Shown here: in pieces, positions 43,639 to 53,999 of the stretch
Layout: every line of letters begins with the position of its first letter
How positions within the stretch are numbered: the stretch's first letter is position 1
From: UBA4732 sp002404095
GTDB lineage: Bacteria > Planctomycetota > Planctomycetia > Gemmatales > Gemmataceae
Assembly (NCBI GenBank): GCA_036783645.1
Contig: DAIPWT010000015.1
Coordinates: 8,994 to 72,993, forward strand
DNA: 64,000 nt
Reading direction: 5' to 3'
Notes under the pieces: model-generated
Told to the model about the DNA's origin: nothing
The model's input: only the letters and a program-made list of their open reading frames with translations
Database searches by the model: none
Position numbers and translations under genes: made by a program

Positions 43639-44394
43639 TTATGCCGCGGCCTTAATCAGGGCCGCTGACGACCGGTAGGCGGCGACGACCTCGTCGGTCG
43701 GCCCTTCCATCATCATATGCCCGTGATCCAACCACACCGCGCGATTGCATACTTTCGGCACCGAGTCGAGGTCGTGAGTCACCATAACCATCAGGTGCGC
43801 CCGGTCCACCATTTCGCCCATCCGCGCCCGTGCTTTTTCTTGGAACGCCAGGTCGCCGACGCTCAACACCTCGTCGATCAACAACACTTCGGGGTCAATC
43901 GACGTGGCGATCGCGAAGGCCAGACGCACCAACATGCCGGCCGAGTAGTAGCGGACGGGCGTATTGAGGAAGTCGCCCAATTCGCTGAAATCCGCGATGG
44001 CCTGGCGCTTGCCTCGCACCGTCCGCGGCGTTTCGCCCTGAAGATAGCTGCGGTAGGCGATGTTCTCCCAGCCAGTGGCGTCGAACTCGAAGCCGAGGGC
44101 CAGGTCGAACAGCGAGCTGACGCGGCCGTCCACCATCATTTTGCCGTGCGTCGGCTGGTAGACGCCGGCCAGCGTCTTAAGTAGCGTACTTTTGCCAGCC
44201 CCATTGTGGCCGATCACGCCCAGGCGGTCGCCTCGCTCCACCGTAAGATTGACGCCGGACAAAGCGTGAACCTTAAGGATGGGGTTGATAGACCGGCGGA
44301 ACATCTGTCCCACCAGGAATTCTTTCAGGGTCAGGCGGGTGCGCTGGCGCACCCGGAACGTCAGACCAATTTTGTCCAGAACAATTCGCGCCAT
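43639..44394 (-). CDS. Wzt-type polysaccharide/teichoic-acid ABC exporter ATPase
   Basis: 251 aa with Walker A GHNGAGKSTLLK, signature YYSAGMLVRLAFA, Walker B EVLLIDEVLSVGD and switch His (VMVTHDL). The SAGM-type signature and the VRFD-like N-terminus mark the O-antigen/teichoic exporter class. It lacks the C-terminal carbohydrate-binding domain of long Wzt proteins. It is 51 bp downstream of its permease gene in one minus-strand operon. It should energise export of an undecaprenyl-linked polysaccharide. Confidence 0.92.
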   Translation of the reverse strand: MARIVLDKIGLTFRVRQRTRLTLKEFLVGQMFRRSINPILKVHALSGVNLTVERGDRLGVIGHNGAGKSTLLKTLAGVYQPTHGKMMVDGRVSSLFDLALGFEFDATGWENIAYRSYLQGETPRTVRGKRQAIADFSELGDFLNTPVRYYSAGMLVRLAFAIATSIDPEVLLIDEVLSVGDLAFQEKARARMGEMVDRAHLMVMVTHDLDSVPKVCNRAVWLDHGHMMMEGPTDEVVAAYRSSAALIKAAA

Positions 44395-44445
44395 GTCTCG
44401 GGCATCCTCGCGCAGGGGGGGCCGAACTCCGCGGGCGGGTACGGG

Positions 44446-45246
44446 TCAGAGGTGGAAGATAATTTTCCGCTCTTGCGAAACCATGGCCAGCGTGGCGGCG
44501 GAGGCCGTCGCCAGGGTAATCAGCGCCGCCGCCAAATACGTTTCCATCGCCGGGACCGCGTTGTCGCACACCGGGGCGCGCAGTAGATGAAGGAACGGCA
44601 TAAGGGGATTGAGGTGGAAAATCATGGTGACGAACCGCCGGCCTTCGATCATGGATTCAAGATACATAATGGGGGTCAAATAGAACAATCCCTGGAAACC
44701 GACTTCGCTGATGTGTTTGAGGTCGCGGAAGCGGACGTTGGCCAGACCGAACAGAATGGCGAGCGACCAACCGAAAGTCAAGAGTATGGCAAAAGTCGGG
44801 ATCAGGCTTAACAGGGCCAGTGGGCCGAGAAATCCCGCGCCGTGGCAAATGAGCGTCAGACCGATGACTAGCAGAAATCCCAGCGTGAAATGAAACGACG
44901 CGCCTAACACGGCTCGCAACGGATAGATGGCCATGGGGGCCGGGTGTTGGCGAATGTAGCCTTCGCCGGCCAAAAAGCACTCACAGCCCTGGAGCGAAGA
45001 GCTAGTAATGAACTGCCAGAAAGTCAACCCGGCCATGAGATACGGAGCGAAATCGACAATCGTCGTTTTCATATACGCGCCGAAAACGGCGCAAAGAATG
45101 GCCGTCATGGCAATCGGATGGAGCAAAGACCAGCCAATGCCGAAGGCGGAGCCGCGGTAGCGTGAGCGCAGGTCCACTTTCACTAACGACAGCCAGAAAT
45201 AGCGGCGGCGCCAGATTTCCTTGAAGTAAGTTGAAAGGCCCTGCAT
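44446..45246 (-). CDS. Wzm-type ABC-2 polysaccharide export permease
   Basis: 266 aa from the ATG at 45246, preceded by AAGGAGGGG; the upstream reading is palindrome-derived. Six hydrophobic helices, amphipathic N-terminus (GLSTYFKEIWRRRYFWLSLVK), then YRGSAFGIGWSLLHPI and the ABC-2 region FRDLKHISEVGFQGLFYLTPIMY. It partners the ATPase downstream. No glycosyltransferases are in this operon. Confidence 0.92.
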   Translation of the reverse strand: MQGLSTYFKEIWRRRYFWLSLVKVDLRSRYRGSAFGIGWSLLHPIAMTAILCAVFGAYMKTTIVDFAPYLMAGLTFWQFITSSSLQGCECFLAGEGYIRQHPAPMAIYPLRAVLGASFHFTLGFLLVIGLTLICHGAGFLGPLALLSLIPTFAILLTFGWSLAILFGLANVRFRDLKHISEVGFQGLFYLTPIMYLESMIEGRRFVTMIFHLNPLMPFLHLLRAPVCDNAVPAMETYLAAALITLATASAATLAMVSQERKIIFHL

Positions 45247-45654
45247 GGCTCCCCTCCTTGAGGCGGGACGGCCCAACCGGACGAAACCGGAAGGTCCGCA
45301 CGATTCCTTCGATCCCGCAGTCCGATAGGGTAATAACATCCCACCGGGAAAAAAGCAACCAGAGCTGCGCCTCTGGCTTCCCATGGTGGGGCGCCCGCTC
45401 CGCGGGCGCCATGTTTCGGCGGAGACTGCATAACTCAACCAAACCATAATGGCGCCCGCGGAGCGGGCGCCCCACATTGCCGGTCGCGCCTTTTCTACCG
45501 CTCTCGCGGCGGATCGACGCGCGAAGATGGGCGCGCGGGGAAATTATCACTGGCGGCGCAAGTACCTTAGGAATTACAATTCAATCGTATGAGGCGATAG
45601 TACGCGCTCCGAAGAAAGCGACCCACTACCCAAACTGACCAGGGGGTTTGGACA
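45247..45654. other. Divergent intergenic region
   Basis: 408 bp between the exporter permease (minus) and the 1541-aa protein gene (plus). It holds the nested palindrome at 45386-45475. No other gene or clear promoter could be supported. Confidence 0.6.
45386..45475. repeat. Nested palindrome, family E (GCGCCCGCTCCGCGGGCGC)
   Basis: Perfect 27-nt arms (45386-45412, 45449-45475), each itself a hairpin, separated by 36 nt; same architecture as 15525-15613. Confidence 0.88.
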
Positions 45655-48600
45655 ATGACCGTAGTCCGCCGGCTCTCCGCAGTCGGAACAGTCCTCGGCC
45701 TCGCGGCCGCGCTGACCTGCACCCACGTCTGGGGCGAACCCGGGCGCGGTAAATCCAAAGACCTCGTCAAACCGGCCGACGGCAATTTGTCGTCCGGCAA
45801 GGCCGACGAGGATTTCGCCCGCGACATGGCCTTCTCGCGCTTCGCCAATCATCCCCTGGTGACGTACCAGGCCGCGAAGGGCGACCCGATTCTGTTTGCG
45901 TACCAGGTCAAGCCGAATCTCGTAGCCGCGCCGCGGCCGCTTGACGTGCTGGTGCTAATCTCGGACGCCGCGGGCATGGCCCAAGGTCCGATGGCCGCGG
46001 CCCAGAAGACGGCCGAGACCCTCGCCGCCTCTCTCGGCGCCGACGACCGTATGGCCCTTTGCACCATCAGCGTCGATGTCAAAAACCTCTCTAAGTCGGA
46101 AGCCTTCAAAAGCGGCTTCAAACCCGGCGATAAGCTCAAAGACGCCTTCAAAGACCTGGCCAAGGACTATCCCTCCGGGGCCGTGGATTTCAAGAAGGGT
46201 CTGACCAAAGCGCTCGAAACCTTTGAGGGCGACGACTCCTCCCGCCAGCGCGTGATCCTGTTCTTCGGCGATGGCAAGAGTCTCGCCAGCCCGCTGGTCG
46301 AAAACGACCGCGCCGCGCTGTGTGACGATATGGTCAAGCGCGAGGTCGCCTTTTTCGCCGTCCCGCTCGGAAACCATATCGACTCCGCCAACCTGCACGG
46401 CCTTGTGGGCGGCACCGGCGGCAATGTGGTCCGTACCCTGCACTCCGACAAGCCGGAAGATCTCGTGAAGCGCCTCAAGGCCGCCTTCGCCCAGCCGATC
46501 CTTTACCCCACCGCGTTCCAGCCGCCGCTCGGCGCCACGGACGTCATGCCCACCCGCCTGCCGCCGCTGCGCGGCGACGCCGGAACTCTGATCGTGGGCA
46601 AACTCCCGGCCGGCGCCGCCAAGTTCTCGTACTCCGTGACTGGCAAGGTCTCCGGACAGGTTCAGCACATTGAAGCGTCCGAAGCGGTCCCCGCGCCCGA
46701 AGTGGAGAACTTTTTCCTTGTCGAAATCGCCAGCCAATGGCGTGAACAGAAAGACCAGCCGGCGCTGCTTCAGGCCGACCGCGCCCTGGCGTTCGCGGCC
46801 GAACAGCACGACCTGGCTCGCGAAGACCTGTTGGCCAAGGCGTTCTGGGCGCTAGACGAGGACAAAATCGATCCGGCGTTCAAGCTGTTCGAGCAGGCCC
46901 GCAAGTTCGATCCGCATTCCGCGGAAGCCAAGGCCGGCTTGGACATCGTCGCCCAGATCCGCGACGGCAAGCTCACCAAAGAGCAGATGTTCCAGGAGCT
47001 TAAGAAACAGAAGAAGGCCAACGGCAAGGACGACCGGCTGGCCCGCGCCGACGATCCGCGTTCCGAAATTCCACCCGTTCCGCCCGCGCGGCCGGCAGGA
47101 GCGGAACCGCTCCCGGCGCCTGAAGGCGGCCGTGACTTGCTCCGTGACGCGGAGGCTCGTCAAAGGGTGGCCGACCAACAAGGTTCGCAGCTGGTCGATG
47201 ACGCCATCCGTAGAGCCAACCAAAATGTGTTGGTCCAGCCAGCAGGTGCGGTTCAGGATCTCAAACAGACTCTGGAAGATGTGCGTAACAATCCGGATTT
47301 GAGTGAGCGGGCGCGAATCGCTTTGGTGGATCGCCTTCAGCGCGCCGCCCAGACCGTGGACCGTACCAGCCGCAACGTCCTAGTGGATCAGGAAAGGGCG
47401 CAGTCGCTTGAAGCGGAAGCCGCGGCCAGGCTGGCGGTGCAGGTTCAGGAGGAACTCATCCAGCAGCAGACGCGCGAACGGATGCGCCAATTTGCCGACC
47501 TCATGCACTTGGCCCGCGAAGAGTCGGCCTACTTGCAGGCGACTTCCATCCGCGACGACCTCATCGCGCAGGGTCAACCCGTGCCGGTGTCGGTCACGGC
47601 GGGGGCGAAGACCTCGCTGACCGGATTCAACCTCCGGGAACTGCGGCGCATCCGCAGCATCAAAGAAGAGCGTTGGCTGGCGGTGCTATTGTCGGTGGAC
47701 AATTCGTCCATCCCATTCCCGGACGAACCGCCGATCCGCTTCCCCGACGCCGCTTACATCAAGCAAGTGACCAAGCTTCGCTTCGGCGCCGCTGGCTCAC
47801 AGTTCGACAACTGGAAGGATTTCTCCAATTACCGCATCAACGTCAAGCGGTACGGCACCTCCACTTTCGGCGAACAGGAGTCTCTTGGCAAGGCGTTGGA
47901 GTTTCAGAAGAAGCTCAGTGAGCCGATCAAGTATGAGTTGACGGTCGATACGACCCTGGACCAGGCGCTCGACGAATTGTTGACGCGGAACGGCATCCCG
48001 TGGACGGTCAACGAATACGCTTTCGGGCCGGAGAACAAGGACGTTATCGGTAAAAAGACCACGGTCGAAAAGATCGCGCCCCTTGACGGCGTAACCCGCG
48101 CCACGGTCCTCAAACGGCTGTTGGCGAAAGCCGCCTTAGACAGCGGCAAGCTCACTCCGACGTACCTGATTCGGCCTGACAGCGTGGAAATCACGACAAC
48201 GGACGCGGCGGTCGCGGATAAGGTCGTGCGGGTTTACCCCGTGGCGGACCTCGTTACGCCGATTGGCGGCGCCATACCCCCTGGCGGCATCTTCGGCTTC
48301 GTCGGCCAAGCGAACCAGCTGGGCGGCAGCGCAACCGGCGGCTTGGCCAACCTGGGAGGGGCCGGCGCGCTAGGCGGCGGCGGTCTCCAGCTGGGCGGCG
48401 GTCTAGGCGCGCTGGGCGGCGGTCTAGGCGCGCTGGGCGGCGGTCTAGGCGCGCTGGGCGGCGGACTAGGCGCGCTGGGCGGTGGTTTTGGCGCCCTTGG
48501 CGGCGGTCTAGGCGCGCTTGGCGGCGGTCTTGGCGGCGGCGGATTCCAGGGCGGCGGCGGATTCCAGGGCGGTCAACAACAGCAAAGCCCGTCCTTCATA

Positions 48601-50280
48601 AACGCCCTCCAGCAGATTCAGCAGGCGAATGACTTGGTGTCGCTCATCAAGCAAGTCGTCGGCGACCCCCGCGATTGGCAGGCGCCAGTGGACCCAACGA
48701 CGGGCAAACCCCTCGATCCCAACGCCGACGGCGATACCACCCCGCTGGCGCCGCAGAACGCCCTCGGCTATTACCCACCCGCACAGGCGCTGGTGGTCAA
48801 GGCGCCGACTCGGATTCATACTCGCGCCAGCGATCCGCTGTCTAACGCCCGCCTTCCAATCGGCGCGATGGGTCTGAATAATGTCAACAGGGACCGCAAG
48901 GTCCAGGTGGCAGACGCCGGCAAGGTGCGCGTGGGAGATCCCAAGGCGGAACTTGATTCGAAGCTGATTTGGCAGGACGCTTTGGCCAAAGGCGTGGACG
49001 ATCCGGGTCTCATCATCGCCTGCGCCGATTTCCTGGCGCAGACGGGCAAGTGGGGCCACGCGGCCGAGTTCCTCAAGGCCGATCTACGTCAGGGCATCGT
49101 GGTCCGGCCTTGGGTCTACAAGTCCCTGGCCATAGCGCTTCGACAAAGCGGCGGCGCCGCCGATGAAATCGAACGCGCCGAAATGTCGTCGGCGGAACTG
49201 GAACCGCTCGACGCCCAGGGCTACCTGGACGCTTCGCGGGCCATGGCCGGCGACAAGCGTTGGGATCGGGCGTTGGCCTTCGCCAAGCAGGCGGCGGTTT
49301 TGGAGCCGAACACGCCGTATGCCTACAACGAAGCGCTTCTCTATGCCGAATCGGCCAGGGATGAGGCCGGCATGGAATGGGCGGCCGGCCATCTGTTGCG
49401 TCAGGATTGGCCGGTGGGCAACCAAGCGCTTCAGGGCAAGGCGATCCATAAGGCGGAGGATTTAGCCAAAACGCTCGAACGCGAAAACCGTCAGAACGAG
49501 GCGGCAACGCTACTAGGCGCTGTGAAAAGTCAGCAGCAGCGCGACTTCGTGTTCAGGCTGAGCTGGCAGGGCGACGCGGACCTCGACTTGAAGGTGAAGG
49601 AACCGACCGGCTCGTTCTGCTGGGTGCTGAACCGTCAGACCATCGGCGGCGGAACCATGACAGGCGACGCCCAGGCCGACAAGAACAGCGAGACGTACCA
49701 GGCCGCCCGGGCGTTCTCCGGTGACTACGAGGTGACAGTGGATCGCGTTTGGGGCGCGCCGCTGTCGAACAAAGCGCAGCTAACGATCATCCGCCACCAG
49801 GGAACCCCGCAGCAGAGCGTGGAACTGGCGACGATTGATCTGAAAAAGGGCGGCGCCGTGAAGGTGAACCTGACGGACGGCCGTCGCACCGAAGCGGCCT
49901 ACGTTCCGCCGCCGTCGGCCGTTCGGCCGATAAGCGAGGGCGTTGTCAAAACCAACGACCGAAGCAGCCTGATGAACAAGCTGCGTAAGCTGTCCGAGCC
50001 GGACGTGCAGGGCGTGACCGTGGGCATCCACGGTTCCACGGTCGGCATGGGCGAAACGGTGTCGGCGCCGGCGCCGAGTTCCGTGACGCCGATGGGCGGT
50101 GAGCATTACCAGAGCAAGCTGTCGTCGTTCATCGCCAACAGCTTGGAAGTGACGACGCAGACGGTCATGGCGGCCGACCGGCGATCCATGCGTGTGTCGA
50201 TGACGCCGGTCTTCAACACCGTCACGGACGCCAAGCCGGTCGTGTCCTACACGGGCATCCCAGGCGCACGCGAACCTTAA
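45655..50280 (+). CDS. Giant exported VWA-like / Gly-repeat / DUF2135-like protein
   Basis: 1541 aa with a signal peptide (LSAVGTVLGLAAALTCTHVWG). Residues about 80-285 resemble a VWA-type fold (LDVLVLISDAAGMAQGP and VILFFGDGKS), though a canonical MIDAS DxSxS is altered to DAAG. A TPR-like unit follows, then a coiled coil (about 480-630) and a short secretin-like segment (TLDQALDELLTRNGIPWTV). Next come six GGGLGAL-type 21-bp repeats (48394-48540), more TPR-like helices, and near residue 1300 FRLSWQGDADLDLKVKEP, matching DUF2135-like domains. It ends before a clear intrinsic terminator. Likely a cell-surface structural protein. Confidence 0.82.
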   Translation: MTVVRRLSAVGTVLGLAAALTCTHVWGEPGRGKSKDLVKPADGNLSSGKADEDFARDMAFSRFANHPLVTYQAAKGDPILFAYQVKPNLVAAPRPLDVLVLISDAAGMAQGPMAAAQKTAETLAASLGADDRMALCTISVDVKNLSKSEAFKSGFKPGDKLKDAFKDLAKDYPSGAVDFKKGLTKALETFEGDDSSRQRVILFFGDGKSLASPLVENDRAALCDDMVKREVAFFAVPLGNHIDSANLHGLVGGTGGNVVRTLHSDKPEDLVKRLKAAFAQPILYPTAFQPPLGATDVMPTRLPPLRGDAGTLIVGKLPAGAAKFSYSVTGKVSGQVQHIEASEAVPAPEVENFFLVEIASQWREQKDQPALLQADRALAFAAEQHDLAREDLLAKAFWALDEDKIDPAFKLFEQARKFDPHSAEAKAGLDIVAQIRDGKLTKEQMFQELKKQKKANGKDDRLARADDPRSEIPPVPPARPAGAEPLPAPEGGRDLLRDAEARQRVADQQGSQLVDDAIRRANQNVLVQPAGAVQDLKQTLEDVRNNPDLSERARIALVDRLQRAAQTVDRTSRNVLVDQERAQSLEAEAAARLAVQVQEELIQQQTRERMRQFADLMHLAREESAYLQATSIRDDLIAQGQPVPVSVTAGAKTSLTGFNLRELRRIRSIKEERWLAVLLSVDNSSIPFPDEPPIRFPDAAYIKQVTKLRFGAAGSQFDNWKDFSNYRINVKRYGTSTFGEQESLGKALEFQKKLSEPIKYELTVDTTLDQALDELLTRNGIPWTVNEYAFGPENKDVIGKKTTVEKIAPLDGVTRATVLKRLLAKAALDSGKLTPTYLIRPDSVEITTTDAAVADKVVRVYPVADLVTPIGGAIPPGGIFGFVGQANQLGGSATGGLANLGGAGALGGGGLQLGGGLGALGGGLGALGGGLGALGGGLGALGGGFGALGGGLGALGGGLGGGGFQGGGGFQGGQQQQSPSFINALQQIQQANDLVSLIKQVVGDPRDWQAPVDPTTGKPLDPNADGDTTPLAPQNALGYYPPAQALVVKAPTRIHTRASDPLSNARLPIGAMGLNNVNRDRKVQVADAGKVRVGDPKAELDSKLIWQDALAKGVDDPGLIIACADFLAQTGKWGHAAEFLKADLRQGIVVRPWVYKSLAIALRQSGGAADEIERAEMSSAELEPLDAQGYLDASRAMAGDKRWDRALAFAKQAAVLEPNTPYAYNEALLYAESARDEAGMEWAAGHLLRQDWPVGNQALQGKAIHKAEDLAKTLERENRQNEAATLLGAVKSQQQRDFVFRLSWQGDADLDLKVKEPTGSFCWVLNRQTIGGGTMTGDAQADKNSETYQAARAFSGDYEVTVDRVWGAPLSNKAQLTIIRHQGTPQQSVELATIDLKKGGAVKVNLTDGRRTEAAYVPPPSAVRPISEGVVKTNDRSSLMNKLRKLSEPDVQGVTVGIHGSTVGMGETVSAPAPSSVTPMGGEHYQSKLSSFIANSLEVTTQTVMAADRRSMRVSMTPVFNTVTDAKPVVSYTGIPGAREP
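48394..48540 (+). repeat. Tandem 21-bp coding repeat (GGGLGAL)n
   Basis: Six 21-bp units at 48394-48519 (fifth unit GGGFGAL) plus a degenerate seventh, in frame. Copies 1-4 differ by only single bases, so copy number could vary by slippage. Confidence 0.9.
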
Positions 50281-50310
50281 TCGCTGTGGCTGGATCGTCG
50301 TAGTAATCTG

Positions 50311-50349
50311 GAGACCCGCGAAGTTTTCTTCGCGGGTCTCTTTGCTTTT
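50311..50349 (+). terminator. Intrinsic terminator after the 1541-aa protein gene
   Basis: Perfect 13-bp stem GAGACCCGCGAAG / CTTCGCGGGTCTC with a TTTT loop, followed by TTTGCTTTT. It lies 30 bp past the stop codon. Unlike the palindromic elements it has a U-tract and no copies elsewhere. Confidence 0.88.
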
Positions 50350-50366
50350 GGCGGAGGGTAGAGACG

Positions 50367-50428
50367 GTTAGCCGCGACCGGAAGGGGAGCGCGCTTCGCC
50401 CGCGCTCCCCTTCGGGTCGCGGCTAAAC
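50367..50428. repeat. Palindromic element, family C
   Basis: Arms of about 27 nt, same sequence family as 20833-20902. It provides the pepN stop codon (50423-50425). It sits between convergent ends, next to a true terminator. Confidence 0.9.
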
Positions 50429-53054
50429 AGGATTTCCACCCAAGTATATCCGCAGCGCCGACCCTTCACGCTCCCGCAGCCGGACGACAATTCGCAATTG
50501 TTCGAGGAACTGCTCCAACGTCTTGCCGCCGAGATTAACCTTTTTCGCCTCGAAGAACGCGCGTACCTGTTGCTCTGATTCCGGCGTGGACAGCCCGACC
50601 ACCGCCTCGCACACCCGGCGGATTCCGTTGGGCGGCAATAGACTGTTCAGACGCTCCCAATTGTCCTGCAAGAAAATCCAGGCATGATCGCGCCCGTCCA
50701 CGCTCATCAGCAGCGCCCGCAGCACGAAGGGTGCGTCCTGCGTCCGCACGTCGCCGTTCAGCGTTCGCGCCAGCGTCTTTTCGATCAACTCCGGCCGACG
50801 AAATCCTGCCAGGGCCAGCAAGTACCGCTGCTCGTCCTGCGGCGTTCGTGCCGTGCGGAATCGCTCGGCGAACTCCTCGTACCGCGCCGCGTCGCCGATG
50901 TGCGCCAAAATCGCCACGACCGCCGCGAAAACGTTGGCGTCGAGGGAAGGATCGGCAAACAACTCCGCCGCCCGCGCCTGGAAGCCCGCATCGTCGCCGA
51001 CTGTGCCAAACGCGCGAAGCAAGTCGCCGCGCATCTGGCCAGTCAATTCCGATTCGCCGGCGCGCGGCCTCCAGCCGAGTTCCACAACGGCCGGCGTCAA
51101 ACGGTCGCGCACCAATGCCGCCAGCCGCCGCCGATCCGCCGGGCCAATGATGCGGTTCAACGTGTGGAAGGCGCCGACCATTACCGACCAGACGTTCTTA
51201 TCGCGTTCGCCGCGAAAGTGCGTTGTCAGATCCAAAAACTCCGTGAGCGGCGTAAGACCGGCGAGGACGGCCGCCCATGCGTCGTTGACCAGATTGAAAC
51301 GCTCGATCGCCTCCAGCCGGTCGAGCGCTCCCAACAGCGGCGCCAGCAGGTCCGGCGCGTAGCGAACGCGATAGAAGCCGTGGCCGCCGGCGTTGACCAG
51401 TACCGCCTCGGCGCGGCCCATCTCGTAGGTCACGGCCGCGCCGCCGCTCAGTAACGTCTGCTCTGGCCGGCCCGCCTCGCCTTCGAGAAAGCGCAATTGC
51501 ACCGGCGTTCGCCAGACGGGTTCCTCAATCGGTCCCGGTTCGTCCCCTAAATACAGGAAACGCCGCTGCCGCAGCACGACGCGGCCTTCGGTCGTCTTCT
51601 CCACGTCAATCAACGGATATCCCGGATGGAAAATCCAGCCGTCCATGACTTCAGGAATCGGCAATTCCGACGCCTCGCCAAGGGCGCGCCACAGGTCGGC
51701 CGTCTCGGTGTTGCCAAAGGCGTGACGTTCAAGATAACGGCGGACGCCGTCGCGGAAGACGGTTGGCCCGATGTACTGCTCCAACATGCGCAGCACCGAC
51801 GCCCCCTTTTCGTAGGTGAGTACGTCGAACATGGCGTCGGCGTCCTTGGGCGCTTCAACGGGGAACTCGATGGGTCGTGTGCTGCGTAAACCGTCCACCG
51901 ACAAGGCCGACGACCGCGATACGCCGAACGTCGTCCAGCGGCGCCATTCCGGTTTCCAGGCGTCCACGGCCAACATTTCCATGAACGTGGCGAACGCCTC
52001 GTTGAGCCATAGGCCGTTCCACCAGCTCATCGTCACGAGATCGCCGAACCACATGTGGGCGTTTTCGTGGGCGACCACGTCGGCGACGCGCTCGCGCTCG
52101 GCGTGGGTGGCCGTCGCCTCGTCCACGAGCAGGGCGGTCTCGCGGAAAGTAATGGCGCCGAAGTTCTCCATCGCTCCGGCCGCGAAATCGGGGATGGCGA
52201 TGAGGTCGAGCTTGTCGCCGGGATATTTACGACCGTAATACTCCTCATAAAATGCCAGCGAGAAGGCGCCGATGGCTTGACCGAACGCCGCCAACGGCCG
52301 CTTGCCCGGTACGCACCAGACGCGCAACGGCGTTTTTCCAATCATTGTTGGCGCCGTCGCCTCCAACTTTCCGACAATATAAGCCACTAAATACGTGGAC
52401 ATTGGAATCGTGTCGGCGAAGCGGACGACCTTCTGAAAAGGGCGGGGAGACCCCGCCCCTACAGCGATTTCCCTCGGTAGGGGCGNNNNNNNNNNGGGGC
52501 GGGGTCTCCCCGCCCTTTTCGGACAGACTGTTCATGGGCTCTTCAACAACGGCCGTATTGGAGACGACTTGCAATTGCGGACTAATAACAATCGTGGAGG
52601 AGAAGACGGCCTTGAAAGCTGGTTCGTCCCAGCAGGGGAAGGCGCGGCGGGCGTCGGTCGCCTCGAACTGCGTGGCCGCGAGTGTGTGCGGTTCGCCGGC
52701 CTGGTCCTTGTATGAACTACGGTAGAAGCCGCGCAGCTTGTCATTGAGGGCGCCGGTGAACGTCAGCTTGATCCGCCATTCGCCCGGCGTCAGCGGCCGG
52801 TCGAAACGAAGTCGGCATCGTTCCGTCTCCTCTTCCAACGTCACGACCGCCGGGAAGCGATTGGCCGCCGCGTCCTCGACGGACGCCTCGCTAATGGCTA
52901 ATTCGGCGGCGTTGAGGACGATTTCCTCAACGGACTCATGCACCGTCACGGCGATCTCGACGCGGCCGGCGAAAGTCGCGTTGGCCAGGTCCGGTTCCAG
53001 GCGCAGGTCGTAGCGCGAAGGGACGACGGTGCGCGGCAGACGGTAACGGTCCAT
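50423..53054 (-). CDS. pepN: M1-family aminopeptidase, interrupted by a palindrome with an assembly gap
   Basis: ATG at 53054 (AGGAG upstream). The N-terminal part has the beta-saddle domain (YRLPRTVVPSRYDLRLEPDL) and NTAVVEEP. The C-terminal part has GAMENFGAITFRET, the zinc site VVAHENAHMWFGDL and NEAFATFMEM, and an ERAP1-like helical domain ending 50423. Between them (52436-52519) lies a family B palindrome containing 10 Ns. As written the two halves are in different frames. Closing the gap as a simple perfect palindrome removes 16 bases and makes one frame of about 872 codons without stops. The gene is therefore probably intact with an inserted loop of about 20 residues. Confidence 0.82.
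52436..52519. repeat. Family B palindrome inside pepN, containing a 10-N gap
   Basis: Arms AAAAGGGCGGGG... (52436-52462) and its complement ending at 52519. The Ns (52486-52495) fall in the right arm after GTAGGGGCG. Related intergenic copies are at 18843-18899 and 62682-62738. Confidence 0.85.
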
Positions 53055-53208
53055 CAAACGGCTCCTGGGGTTGGCGGCGGATACGCGCGTCCGACGATCA
53101 TTCTACGGAGTCAAGCATAAGAAACCGGCCGCCGCGCCTATCCATAGAAATAGGGTTAACGCGGTTCCATTCGGTTTCAACCGCGGCGAGGCTCACGGAT
53201 AATCCGCA

Positions 53209-53940
53209 ATGTCCTCTTCTGTTCTCGGCAACGCAAATCCGCCGCCGGCCGCTCGCGGCCCGTCGGTCGTCCTGACGCCGCATCTCAACGGCATCGAGCC
53301 GGAGTGCGAGAAGGCTTTGCAGCAACTGGAGCAATCCGGCGTGCGCGTCGTCCGTCGCGCCGGCTGTTCGGCTATCGACGTGGCCCGCAACGAAATGCTC
53401 TCCGACGCTCTGCACGACGGGGCCGAGTCGATGCTGTTCATCGACTCGGACATTGGCTTTGAAGCACAAGACGCCTTGCGACTGCTGGCCCGACCCGAGC
53501 CAGTGGTGTCGGCCGTTTACACCAAGAAGAGCCGGCGCGAGATGGCCAGCATCTTCGCGGACGGAGTGAAGGAGGTGCTATTCGGGCCGGACGCGGCGGC
53601 GCCGTATCCGCTCAAATACGCGGCGACGGGCTTTCTGCGGCTGCGCGCGGAGGTGCTGCGGCGCATGATTGCGGAGCTGGGTCTGCCGCTGTGCAATACG
53701 CATTGGGGACGCGGCGTGTGGCCGTTCTTCCTGCCGCTGGTCATACCGCAAGGACCGGGCAAATGGCACTACCTGGGCGAGGACTGGGCCTTCAGTCATC
53801 GGCTAGCACAAATGGGCGTGATCCCGCTGGCCGACACGACCATCCGGCTGTGGCATTGGGGGCGATATGGTTTCGGCTGGGAAGACGCTGGCGACGACGT
53901 TAAGCGTTTCCGTTCCTATAGCTATCGCATCGGCTCATAG
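53209..53940 (+). CDS. Glycosyltransferase-like (GT-A fold) protein
   Basis: 243 aa. It has IDVARNEMLSDALHDGAESMLFIDSDIGF, with the DxD-type motif DSD at residues 79-81, and later YLGEDWAFSHRLAQMG, the conserved ED-W/H region of GT2-like families; YAATGFLRLRAEVL lies between. Such proteins transfer sugars from nucleotide donors. Soluble, no membrane anchor. It could supply the polysaccharide exporter nearby; acceptor and sugar are unknown. Its start has only a weak ribosome-binding site. Confidence 0.75.
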   Translation: MSSSVLGNANPPPAARGPSVVLTPHLNGIEPECEKALQQLEQSGVRVVRRAGCSAIDVARNEMLSDALHDGAESMLFIDSDIGFEAQDALRLLARPEPVVSAVYTKKSRREMASIFADGVKEVLFGPDAAAPYPLKYAATGFLRLRAEVLRRMIAELGLPLCNTHWGRGVWPFFLPLVIPQGPGKWHYLGEDWAFSHRLAQMGVIPLADTTIRLWHWGRYGFGWEDAGDDVKRFRSYSYRIGS

Positions 53941-53999
53941 TTCGTTAGAATGGGCGCAAGTAAATTGCATCCGCTTTTATACTCATGGAGGATTCGCAT

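Noticed and set aside
48394..48540. 21-bp tandem array as CRISPR or minisatellite
   Set aside because: No spacers; codes in frame for GGGLGAL within a large ORF.
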